Origin: Saprospiraceae bacterium
GTDB taxonomy: Bacteria > Bacteroidota > Bacteroidia > Chitinophagales > Saprospiraceae
Direction: 5' to 3'
Assembly (NCBI GenBank): GCA_013001595.1
Contig: JABDMH010000093.1
Location: forward strand, 144,357 to 208,356
DNA: 64,000 nt
This document shows, in pieces, positions 35,201 through 42,363 of the stretch. Made by a program: the position numbers and the translations under genes. Below the pieces are notes generated by a model. It did not search any database, was not told the origin of the DNA, and saw only the letters and a program-made list of their open reading frames with translations. The number at the start of each line of letters is the position of its first letter. Position 1 is the stretch's first letter.

Positions 35201-37162
35201 AACATAGAGTTGTTCGTAACCAGCCGGTAGAAAAGCCTGCTGATCCACCGTTGCTTCAATAGTCTGAGATTCTGCAGTAGAACAGGCAATCGTTTCTCCA
35301 CCTGCTAATGTTCCAGCAGATGGCACATTGGCAGTGAACACAGCACCAGCCACATCTAGGCTAGCGCATATAGAACCGCCGCCTTGGAACAAAAGACTAT
35401 TGACGTCTACCCCTGTGGTAGTCCCAAATTCGATGATACCTAGGTCCAGGGTATTGGGATCATATACCAATGAATGAATGGTATAGATCCCTCCTGTGTT
35501 TACTGAAAAGCTGGGAGACGATCCAGCATTCTGAATGACGAGTTCTTCTCCGCTGGTTAAGACATAAATCAATTGAAAACCATCAGGAATAACAGTTTCT
35601 CTATCTCTTTGAGCCTCCAAAAGAATGTCGCTTCCATCACTGCAAGCAATATCTGATGCCGAAGTAAGGGATCCTGCATCAGGCTTCACTACACTGAAGG
35701 ATGCTCCAGCAACAAGTAAACTTCCACAGATATTTCCTCCTCCCTGTGTCAAGAGGCTGTTAACATCAAAACCTGTGGTTGTTCCGATCACTACAATGGA
35801 TAGATCAAGTGTTTCCGGATTGTACACAAGTGTGTGAATAATGTAGTTGCCATTCTCAGTGACTTCAAATGAAGGTTGGTCACTCACATCCATGATTACC
35901 AATTCATCACCTTTTGTCAGCACATATAGTATTGAGAAGCCAGCAGGCACTGTTGGAGTATCTTTTGTCGCTGCAACTAGGAGAGAGGTTTCACCACCGC
36001 AGATGGTCGCTTCGCCTTCAGGTTCTAGTGTTCCTGCATCTGGACTCGTAATATCGAATTGAGCACCAGCGACATCGAGGCTGGCACAGATCGAGCCTCC
36101 GCCTTGAACCAATAGTCCATTGACATCGAAACCGGAAGTTTCTCCCAGCGCTACGATTCCAAGATCAAGTGTGTTGGGATCGTAAATCAGGGTATGTATG
36201 GTATAACGTCCGGTATCATTAACGGTAAAAGTAGGCTCAGACCCAACCTGCGTGATAATCAGTCCAGATCCCTTGGTCAACACATAGATTAAGCTGTATC
36301 CCTCAGGAATAAAGGGTTGTTCGGAAACTTCGGCACTGAGCTCAATATCACCTGGAGTAAAACAAATGCTACTCTGGCTGGTAGATAATTGTCCTGCACT
36401 TGGGTCTACTACTGAAAAAGCAGCTCCTGTAACATCGAGAGATGCACAAATATCTCCGCCGCCCTGATTCAATAGACCATTAACATCAAAACCGGTGGTT
36501 ACACCAAGCTCTACTATGCTAAGATCCAAGGTCATAGGATCATAAATAAGGGGGTGTATGATGTATTGGCCAGCCCCATTAACCGTAAAGTTTGGCTCTG
36601 CATTTACGTTCTGAATGACTAGGTCTGTGCCTTTAGTAAGAACATAGATTAGTTCATATCCTGCGCCGAGCGAAAAATTTGAATGAGTAGCTTCAAGTGT
36701 TGCCGAGCCATCAAAACATACAATTTCATTAACAGGCGTAATTTCTCCCGTTGAGCCACCAGCGAGAGTAAGAGTTACGAAGTTGGAAGATAGTTCGTAA
36801 CAGAAGTCGGCAAAGATTGCTGAATTGATGTTTTCACCAATTGGATCCAGCAATACCCCCCACCAACTAACACTGTAGACCCGCTTGGATCCAGGAGTAA
36901 GTTTTGAGAGGTCGACAATATTCTTTGTTTGCATGGCCTCAATGATGCCTTCTTCATTGGTGAAGACAAATACGTTTAGACCTGCATTGGATCCAGGTTT
37001 TAATTTAATGCGTTGACTAGAACATACATCTATAGATGTTTCTCCATTCGCCAACATTACTTCTTTGCCAGCGATACACTGACTTTCAACCTCTGATGCC
37101 ATTCCCATAAAAAGGACCAGCAGGGAAAGAGATAGGTAGATCTTCATTTGCTTCATCTTCAT
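32210..37162 (-). CDS. Giant exported protein with twelve ~119-residue repeats and T9SS-like C-terminal domain
   Basis: A 1650-residue protein with a signal peptide (about 1-27), a diverged N-terminal unit (about 30-150), twelve close repeats and a C-terminal domain of about 85 residues (LQVFNPGGLEVV ... LYFVKIENQVFKIM) that looks like a type A T9SS sorting domain without the usual YPNP. The repeat consensus is roughly C...L.A ... G[YF]..[IL]YVLT.G..LVI, then P.F.V...G.YTIH.L.YD..TLDL.IV, then G.TTG.DVNGLL, QGGG.ICASLDVAGA. Two conserved Cys per unit suggest a disulfide-closed beta-sandwich. The last unit lacks the first Cys. It is likely a surface adhesin, stalk or matrix protein; I know no named family for the repeat. 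Confidence 0.9.
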   Translation of the reverse strand: MKMKQMKIYLSLSLLVLFMGMASEVESQCIAGKEVMLANGETSIDVCSSQRIKLKPGSNAGLNVFVFTNEEGIIEAMQTKNIVDLSKLTPGSKRVYSVSWWGVLLDPIGENINSAIFADFCYELSSNFVTLTLAGGSTGEITPVNEIVCFDGSATLEATHSNFSLGAGYELIYVLTKGTDLVIQNVNAEPNFTVNGAGQYIIHPLIYDPMTLDLSIVELGVTTGFDVNGLLNQGGGDICASLDVTGAAFSVVDPSAGQLSTSQSSICFTPGDIELSAEVSEQPFIPEGYSLIYVLTKGSGLIITQVGSEPTFTVNDTGRYTIHTLIYDPNTLDLGIVALGETSGFDVNGLLVQGGGSICASLDVAGAQFDITSPDAGTLEPEGEATICGGETSLLVAATKDTPTVPAGFSILYVLTKGDELVIMDVSDQPSFEVTENGNYIIHTLVYNPETLDLSIVVIGTTTGFDVNSLLTQGGGNICGSLLVAGASFSVVKPDAGSLTSASDIACSDGSDILLEAQRDRETVIPDGFQLIYVLTSGEELVIQNAGSSPSFSVNTGGIYTIHSLVYDPNTLDLGIIEFGTTTGVDVNSLLFQGGGSICASLDVAGAVFTANVPSAGTLAGGETIACSTAESQTIEATVDQQAFLPAGYEQLYVLTSGSGLVIEAVNAAPSFEVSESGMFTIHSLVYDPLTLDLGIVVFGETTGFDVNGLLVQGGGGICASLDVAGTVFSIGPDAGTLTSSSSGCLADGEVTLTAMANGDAVILEGFETIYVLTSGEELVIQQVGSEPAFTVEEEGIYTIHTLVYDPTTLDLGIVVPGVTTGVDVNGLLIQGGGQICASLDVAGARFKVADPQAGTLVAVSSDFCASNEPIMIEAAAQGDAVVPDGYSTIYVLTSGDDLVIQAVSAEPQFDVGVPNSYKIHTLIYDMETLDLGIVQIGVTTGFDVNGLLAQGGGSICGSLDVAGAKFSIGPSSGTLTAGSVEGCDMEVTLAAEVASAPYIPEGYQQLYVLTKGESLVIEQVGGEPIFTVEDNGTYTIHTLVYDPNTLDLSIVVPGETTGFDVNGLLIQGGGSICAALDVAGAPFTVVGVSAGTLNAPSSFVCFSGSETTITAEVVEPASLPAGYSHIYVLTSGDELVIQGVSSTPSFDVSSGGIYTIHSLVYDTSTLDLGIVELGVTTGFDVNGLLIQGGGQICASLDVAGARFIVGPDAGTLVSVSTSGCTGSFMLEAGTEREPFIPEGYTQLFVLTEGSNLVIQAVAENPMFEVTNTGTYTIHSLVYDPLTLDLGIVEFGVTTGVDVNGLLIQGGGSICASLDVAGAVFEASGPIAGTLNSESALVCFDGSSVSLDAQHADEPVVPAGYSVLYVLTQGDGLVIQQVGAEPTFEVDMPGNYTIHTLVYDANTLDLSIVVPGVTTGIDVNGLLVQGGGSICAALDVAGSKISVGPSAGTLVADNPSPMLDGMGSAMLQASVGEDPVVPEGFSLIYVLTSGDDLVIQNVNATPMFEVTTSGKYTIHTLVYDTLTLDLGIVEVGVTTGVDVNGLLVQGGGSICAALDVAGAVFDVSAAMSRSGIEIINVWYHAGIIYAEIEASKPMLTPLQVFNPGGLEVVTRRESISQGYNLLEVTLAVENPSSLYFVKIENQVFKIMKDW
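32470..36670 (-). repeat. Twelve tandem in-frame ~357-bp coding repeats
   Basis: Spacing measured at the codons for QGGG.IC: landmarks fall near 32518, 32877, 33237, 33590, 33946, 34300, 34660, 35006, 35371, 35735, 36095 and 36455, a mean of about 358 bp. Protein identity between units is very high in the YVLT...DVAGA core and low in the linker between units. DNA identity is lower than protein identity because many third positions differ, which points to purifying selection on an old array rather than a fresh expansion. Confidence 0.9.
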
Positions 37163-37216
37163 TTAGATTTTCAATTATCAAATATTTTACATCGTTAGGT
37201 GTGCCTTCAAAAGACT

Positions 37217-37307
37217 AGGGGTTGCCTGAATTAAAGATTTTGTTTACTTATTTGTTCATTTTATTGAACAAAGTGTTGAAAAAAATATTTTGACATCTAG
37301 GCAACCT
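37217..37307. promoter_or_regulatory. Two nearly concentric inverted repeats in the divergent promoter region
   Basis: Inner perfect repeat TTTGTTCA (37251-37258) / TGAACAAA (37265-37272), 6-nt spacer. Outer perfect repeat GGTTGCCT (37220-37227) / AGGCAACC (37299-37306). Their centres differ by only 1.5 bp. They sit in the 188-bp gap between the giant repeat gene (minus) and the ECF sigma gene (plus). This fits a shared operator or a structured leader; which one is unknown. Confidence 0.5.
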
Positions 37308-37350
37308 CTGTAAGAAAGGCTGCACAGATAATCTTTGACTACAGGTAAGT

Positions 37351-37926
37351 ATGGATGACCATCAAATTATGGTGCTGATAAATGGATGTCTCAATGGTGA
37401 CCGCAAGAACCAAAGAGCTCTGTTTGATTGCTACAAGAGAGCAACATTTGCACTTTGTTTGAGATATGCGAGAGACAAATTTCAGGCTCAAGATATGTTG
37501 CAAGAAGGCTTTATTAAAGTCTTCAAGGACCTAGCAAGTTATAACGCATCGAAAGGAGCTCTCTGGACTTGGATGAGAAGGGTGATCATCAATGCCTGCC
37601 TGCAGTATATTCGTAAAAACAGAAAGTTTGAGCAAGAATGTTTTATTGGTGAAGAGACTGATGTAGTGCAATATGAGGATGTATCATCTAGTTCATACTC
37701 TCCTCGTGATCTACTGAGTTATTTGCAGCAACTACCCAATGGTTACCGGACCGTTTTTAATCTTCATGTTATGGAAGGGTATACGCATCCTGAAATAGCG
37801 GAGATCCTTAACATCTCGATCAATACGTCCAAATCTCAACTTTCTAAAGCGAAAGCCTTTCTAAGGAAATGTTTGAAAGAAGGTAATCCCGAGAATGTTA
37901 CGTCTAAATTGGCAGTCACAAGATGA
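37351..37926 (+). CDS. ECF sigma factor (sigma-70 family)
   Basis: A 191-residue extracytoplasmic-function sigma factor. Region 2 is at about 20-95 (LCLRYARDKFQAQDMLQEGFIKVFKDL, then WTWMRRVIINACLQYIRKN) and region 4 at about 125-180 (LQQLPNGYRTVFNLHVMEGYTHPEIAEILNISINTSKSQLSKAK, with the helix-turn-helix). No region 1 or 3 is present. It overlaps the next gene by 4 nt (ATGA), the standard layout for sigma and its membrane regulator, and is divergent from the giant repeat gene. Target promoters are unknown; the divergent gene is an obvious candidate. Confidence 0.93.
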   Translation: MDDHQIMVLINGCLNGDRKNQRALFDCYKRATFALCLRYARDKFQAQDMLQEGFIKVFKDLASYNASKGALWTWMRRVIINACLQYIRKNRKFEQECFIGEETDVVQYEDVSSSSYSPRDLLSYLQQLPNGYRTVFNLHVMEGYTHPEIAEILNISINTSKSQLSKAKAFLRKCLKEGNPENVTSKLAVTR

Positions 37927-39374
37927 ATAAGGATAGCAAAGATCGAATAGAGCGTATCTTCAGAGAGGGCCTCTCTGATCACACTGACATAGTGAGTGCT
38001 GACTTAGATGTGCCTGAAGGCACATGGATTAATATAGAAAATGCGCTGGACGCCCCTAAGTCAAACAGAAGAGGTGGGTTTGTAGGATTAATACTTGCGT
38101 TAGTGGGATTTGGTGTTTTGGTGGGTTTTTCCATCTATACGATGGCTCAGATGACAAATTTTCAGTATTTAGAGTTCTTAGCCATTCCTGATTCTCTTAT
38201 TTTGCCTCACATCTCGTCGGAAGGGTCTATGATAGATGTTTTCATTCCATCGAAAACAGCTTCTGCAAGAGAGGAAGTCGTTCAAATCGAAAATCAAAAA
38301 GATCAAAGTAGGGACCCAATATCGAGGAATCGAGGTTTGGCCATTTCCCCGCATGTAGCTAATCAAGTCAATGATGATCAAGAATCAGACGTAGCTAGAA
38401 AAGCTTTTCCGTTTCTTTCCACCAAAGAAATTGAGGAGGACACTTACCTCCAAAATAACAAGGATGGTGCGGAAATTGAGTTGGAAGATTTTCCAGCGTT
38501 CAGAAATTTTGGCCTTTTGTCTTCCGTATCCGGTGAGATGTCTCCTCTAGCTAAATCTGATGTTGTAGTGGAAGGATTGGAGGGAGAATTGAAGTCATCA
38601 AAATATTGGACGGCACAATTGGGGGCCGGAATGCGCTCTAACGATTATTTCATTCAGGGGAATTTCTCTATTGATCCTAACACGCAGTTTAATGTGGAGA
38701 AAAGGTGGTCACCAGAAGTTTTTCTAACAGCCTCTTATTTTATGGGTAAATCCTTTTCATTGGATGCTGGACTGCATTTCACTCCCATTCAAACCACAGC
38801 TAAATATGTTTTTACCTTACCCTATTCTACTGCAGAGGAAGAGATCGTTGGCAATATTGCATTTCGTTCCATCAATCACAACATTCCTTCAGTAGATGGT
38901 GGCCTAGCTGCCGAGACCCGGTTAGAACGCAACGTCGAAGCCACCGTAGAGGATGGAGAGGAGGTGGTGCTAAATGCCGACGTTGATCAAACGCAGCATA
39001 TAATTTCTTTACCCTTATCAGCACGATTGCGTCTTCTAAACTTGGGAAACCTTCATGTAAGTGCTGGAGTTGGTATAAACTTCAATCTGCAGATTTCTCA
39101 ACTGAAATCTGAAGTTACCAACTTGGAGTCTAGTCTAGAACAAATCAGTTATAGAGAATTAGTTCTTACACCTTTGGATACAAGGTCCTCAAAGTCTTTC
39201 TTCATGGGATATCAATTTGGAATCGATACTCAATATTTTATTGATAACTCAGGTACATTTATTTCTGGCTCACTGACCTACTCCAACGCACTATCACCGA
39301 TTTTTTCATTTGATAATGTGAATGTTTACCCAAGATCATTGGCTGTCGGAATCGGTATAGGCAAGAAATTTTGA
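37923..39374 (+). CDS. Anti-sigma-like / outer-membrane beta-barrel-like fusion protein
   Basis: A 483-residue protein. The N-terminal about 50 residues are charged and cytoplasmic in type (DRIERIFREGLSDHTDIVSADLDVPEGTWINIENAL), followed by one membrane helix (about 52-75, GFVGLILALVGFGVLVGFSIYT), a periplasmic linker of about 130 residues, and a C-terminal region (about 215-483) of alternating amphipathic strands ending in FGI..GKKF style (SLAVGIGIGKKF), like an outer-membrane barrel. Coupling to the ECF sigma gene by a 4-nt overlap suggests it regulates that sigma. If the layout is right it spans both membranes. No FecR or zinc-anti-sigma motif is seen. Confidence 0.75.
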   Translation: MNKDSKDRIERIFREGLSDHTDIVSADLDVPEGTWINIENALDAPKSNRRGGFVGLILALVGFGVLVGFSIYTMAQMTNFQYLEFLAIPDSLILPHISSEGSMIDVFIPSKTASAREEVVQIENQKDQSRDPISRNRGLAISPHVANQVNDDQESDVARKAFPFLSTKEIEEDTYLQNNKDGAEIELEDFPAFRNFGLLSSVSGEMSPLAKSDVVVEGLEGELKSSKYWTAQLGAGMRSNDYFIQGNFSIDPNTQFNVEKRWSPEVFLTASYFMGKSFSLDAGLHFTPIQTTAKYVFTLPYSTAEEEIVGNIAFRSINHNIPSVDGGLAAETRLERNVEATVEDGEEVVLNADVDQTQHIISLPLSARLRLLNLGNLHVSAGVGINFNLQISQLKSEVTNLESSLEQISYRELVLTPLDTRSSKSFFMGYQFGIDTQYFIDNSGTFISGSLTYSNALSPIFSFDNVNVYPRSLAVGIGIGKKF

Positions 39375-39609
39375 TTGAGACACCCTGTTTTCCATTATTC
39401 TGTACTTCCGATGAGTTTACAGCTGCACCGTCACTAGTGCCTTACATACCTATCTGATCTACCTATAGATTGGTGGAGATATACGTTTTGGGTTTATTAT
39501 CTTTAAAATCAAAGAACCTGATTGCTAGAAACTTGCTGCTGACGCCAGGAAAAATAAGGACCTGCGCATCAGATTCAAAATCTATAGATTCGATAATGAC
39601 CAAAATGGA

Positions 39610-39846
39610 ATGAACCCATCTGGCAGAAGGAAAAGAATGGTTTGGAGAGTATTGTGTGGATTATTTGTTGTCTTGAGTGTGATCACCTTTACACCCTGGG
39701 TGATACCGGCGCATACTATTGAACCTCGGCTTTGGGGCGTGCCCTATACCCTTTGGACTGGATTCATCATAGCAACCATTTTTGTCTTTATGACTTATTT
39801 AGGAGCACTATTTTTCCCTGGATCTGAGAAAGAGGATCCATCATGA
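39610..39846 (+). CDS. Small membrane protein, DUF3311-like symporter partner
   Basis: A 78-residue protein with two hydrophobic helices (about 11-33 and 47-67). Its last codons overlap the symporter gene by 4 nt (ATGA). Small two-helix proteins encoded just before sodium:solute symporters (DUF3311 / YhdT-like) are known in other bacteria, and size, topology and overlap all fit. The direct sequence match is weak. It may stabilise or modulate the symporter. Confidence 0.7.
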   Translation: MNPSGRRKRMVWRVLCGLFVVLSVITFTPWVIPAHTIEPRLWGVPYTLWTGFIIATIFVFMTYLGALFFPGSEKEDPS

Positions 39847-41228
39847 AGACATGGTTGCTCATTCTATTTCCGGTCTATCTTACGTTGCTGATTTTTTTTG
39901 CTTTCTGGTCTAAGAAGCAGAATAAGAGTAGTAGTGATTTCATCCTTGGTGGCAGTCCACTTGGTCTCTTCGTCGGATTTATGACAGTGGCAGCTACCAT
40001 ATTCAGCACTTTCACACTGATGGGTTTACCAGATTTTTTCCGATTACACGGAATTGGTGCCTGGATATTTGTTGGTGTATCGGATGGAGCTATGGTGTTT
40101 GGCATTTTATGGTTTGCTTTTCATCTGAGGAAGAAAGTCGCACTCAAGGGTTTTAATGGAATGGGTGGTCTGCTCAAGTCCTGCTATGGAACTTCCTGGG
40201 CAGGATACATCTATTTTGCAGGTATATTCCTATTCCTAATTCCTTACGTTGCCATTCAAATCAGAGGCATCTCGATCTTTTTAGAAGCAGCTTTTCCCGC
40301 AGCCCTTCCATCTTGGGGCTGGGCCATCTTGATTGTTGCCCTTATGCTTTTCTACAGCGAGACAGGTGGGCTAAAAGCGATCATCTATGCGGATGTATTG
40401 CAGGGGACAATTCTATTGATAGCCGTTTGGATCATTGCAGCCACATGCATGAAAAGCTTTGGAAGCATCAGTGACATGTTTGTTCAAGTGGAAAGGATGG
40501 AACCTCGATTGCTCTCCACACCAGGACCACAAGGTCTCTTCTCAGTTCAGTTTCTCATTGCAACATTCGTTGTGATACAGTTTTATCCATCTACACAACC
40601 CCAGATTGTTATACGAATCGCCATTATGAAAGATCTCAAGGCAGCTCAACGGATGGCAGTTGCACTAGGAGGTTTTATGCTGCTGATTTTTATTCCTACG
40701 ATTGCCATTGGACTATATGGAGCCGTACATTACTCGGACCTCAGCACAGCCGACTTTCTAGTTCAGGCCTTGTTGTTTGATCAGCTTGGCTGGGTGGCTG
40801 CCGTGACTATAATTGGACTCATCGCTGCGGCTTTGTCGACCAGTGATTCGCAGATTTTTGCACTTGGCACAGAGCTGCGATCCTTACTCATGCATCGCCA
40901 AAAGCATGTTATGCTGCTGACCCGACTGGCCATTGCCTTTTTTGCCATTGCCTCCCTGGTATTTTCGATTGTGAGCAGCGATCAACTGGTCTTATTGGCC
41001 AGAGTAAGTTTTGCGGGTACTGCTTTACTTGGCCCCATGGTCATGCTAGCCATCCTTACTACGGGTCCACCAGGTAGAGAAATTCTGGTTGCTACAGCCA
41101 TTGCTATTGTTTTGTTTACGATGTCCCTGGCAGGATCGATACCGGAATTCATCATGGGCCTCAGATTGGACTTGCTTCTGATGCTGACCTTGTCCTTGGT
41201 AGGGGTCGTTTCAAGATGGTTTAGGTAG
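39843..41228 (+). CDS. Sodium:solute symporter family protein
   Basis: A 461-residue SSS-family transporter with about 13 helices. Typical features are SSSDFILGGSPLG after the first helix, GFMTVAATIFSTFTLMGLPDF, MLFYSETGGLKAIIYADVLQG (sodium-site region) and AALSTSDSQIFALGTEL (about 330-347). The substrate is not evident from sequence. Upstream is the small overlapping partner; the convergent MetE-like gene ends 7 nt away. Confidence 0.9.
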   Translation: MKTWLLILFPVYLTLLIFFAFWSKKQNKSSSDFILGGSPLGLFVGFMTVAATIFSTFTLMGLPDFFRLHGIGAWIFVGVSDGAMVFGILWFAFHLRKKVALKGFNGMGGLLKSCYGTSWAGYIYFAGIFLFLIPYVAIQIRGISIFLEAAFPAALPSWGWAILIVALMLFYSETGGLKAIIYADVLQGTILLIAVWIIAATCMKSFGSISDMFVQVERMEPRLLSTPGPQGLFSVQFLIATFVVIQFYPSTQPQIVIRIAIMKDLKAAQRMAVALGGFMLLIFIPTIAIGLYGAVHYSDLSTADFLVQALLFDQLGWVAAVTIIGLIAAALSTSDSQIFALGTELRSLLMHRQKHVMLLTRLAIAFFAIASLVFSIVSSDQLVLLARVSFAGTALLGPMVMLAILTTGPPGREILVATAIAIVLFTMSLAGSIPEFIMGLRLDLLLMLTLSLVGVVSRWFR

Positions 41229-41235
41229 ATCTCCA

Positions 41236-42261
41236 CTAAATACCCAGGTACTTATTTCTACCCTTGACCAAGGCCTCCATTTTTCGATCTGCGACACTGC
41301 GTTTAAGCATCCAAAATCCGCAATCCGGATGAACCCATCCGATTCTGTCTAAACCAACCACGCTTTCAGCTTCCTCGATCCTTACTGCAACTTCGTCGGC
41401 AGATTCTATATGATTGACCTTGACGTCAATCACTCCAATACCCAGTTTGATCTTGGGTGCAATGTCCCGAAGTGCTTCTAAGTCTTGGGCAGGACGGTGA
41501 GCTAATTCCAGAACCAAATGGTCGCAGTGCAATCCATTTAGGAAATCAATAAGTGCTCTCCAGGTGCCTTTCTGGATGGTTTGTCCACCATAATTACCAA
41601 AGCAAAAATGTACTGCTCGTTGTCCCCTACATTGATCCAGCATCATATTGATTGCTTGTAAAGCTAGTGCTCCATCCTTTGGGTTTCCCGGAATATTGGC
41701 TTCGTCAATTTGCACACAGGCGCAATGCAGTTCACTAAATTGTTGGGCAAGCGTTTCCGCCAGTTGCATGGTCAGCTCTTCAAAATTGCCATAGTGTTGG
41801 TCAAGTAGAGTGCGGGCTAGCATATAGGGACTTGTAACAGTAAATTTGATTTGTTCACCCACTGCATTAACCGCTCGTGCACAGTCTCCAACTAAATCTA
41901 AAGAACCCTCCTCTATGGGACCGATCACTACACCGGCAGGCTTAGTTCGAAATGCCATGCTCTTATTCTTAGCAAATTCAGCTGCATCCTTTCTTCCGAT
42001 CGTACTACGAATGCCCGCCAAGGGGCGAATGAAGTAATCGATCATGCCATTGGTCTCTGGATGATTGATATCAAATCGATACAGCTCTCCATCAGTGGGC
42101 AGATCAATACCGCACTGGCGTTGGATGTCAACGATTACCCTTGTCGCATCTACTATGCTTTGTTCACTTGGAGCTGAAGCTAACCACGACGGTACTGGAT
42201 AGGAACCCACTGTTGTTGTCCTAATTCGTGGAAAATCTATGTCATCAATTTTCTGGATCAT
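41236..42261 (-). CDS. MetE C-terminal-like (cobalamin-independent) methionine synthase family protein
   Basis: A 341-residue protein equal to the C-terminal catalytic barrel of MetE only. The zinc ligands are present: His and Cys in HFCFGN, Glu in VLELAH and Cys in HPDCGFW. The start RTTTVGSYPVP is also typical. Without the N-terminal MetE half it belongs to the short archaeal/bacterial class that transfers methyl groups from folate or other donors to homocysteine or a related thiol; the physiological donor is uncertain. It is flanked by unrelated transport and lyase genes. Confidence 0.88.
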   Translation of the reverse strand: MIQKIDDIDFPRIRTTTVGSYPVPSWLASAPSEQSIVDATRVIVDIQRQCGIDLPTDGELYRFDINHPETNGMIDYFIRPLAGIRSTIGRKDAAEFAKNKSMAFRTKPAGVVIGPIEEGSLDLVGDCARAVNAVGEQIKFTVTSPYMLARTLLDQHYGNFEELTMQLAETLAQQFSELHCACVQIDEANIPGNPKDGALALQAINMMLDQCRGQRAVHFCFGNYGGQTIQKGTWRALIDFLNGLHCDHLVLELAHRPAQDLEALRDIAPKIKLGIGVIDVKVNHIESADEVAVRIEEAESVVGLDRIGWVHPDCGFWMLKRSVADRKMEALVKGRNKYLGI

Positions 42262-42363
42262 AAGGAAAGGTACATTACAATTTGAAATCTTGTTATTTGT
42301 AACTGCTAGAGCAATGGAGTTGCATAGATGTGCTCAAAAAGCCAATTTATTCAAATGGATTGC

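Noticed and set aside
32470..36670. Regular ~357-bp repeats taken as a CRISPR or transposon array
   Set aside because: The period is far too long for CRISPR, repeats are in frame within one ORF, and they encode conserved protein units.
37317..37350. AATCTTTG near the ECF sigma start as a -7 element
   Set aside because: First position of the TAnnTTTG consensus is wrong and no -33 box is found; too weak to list.
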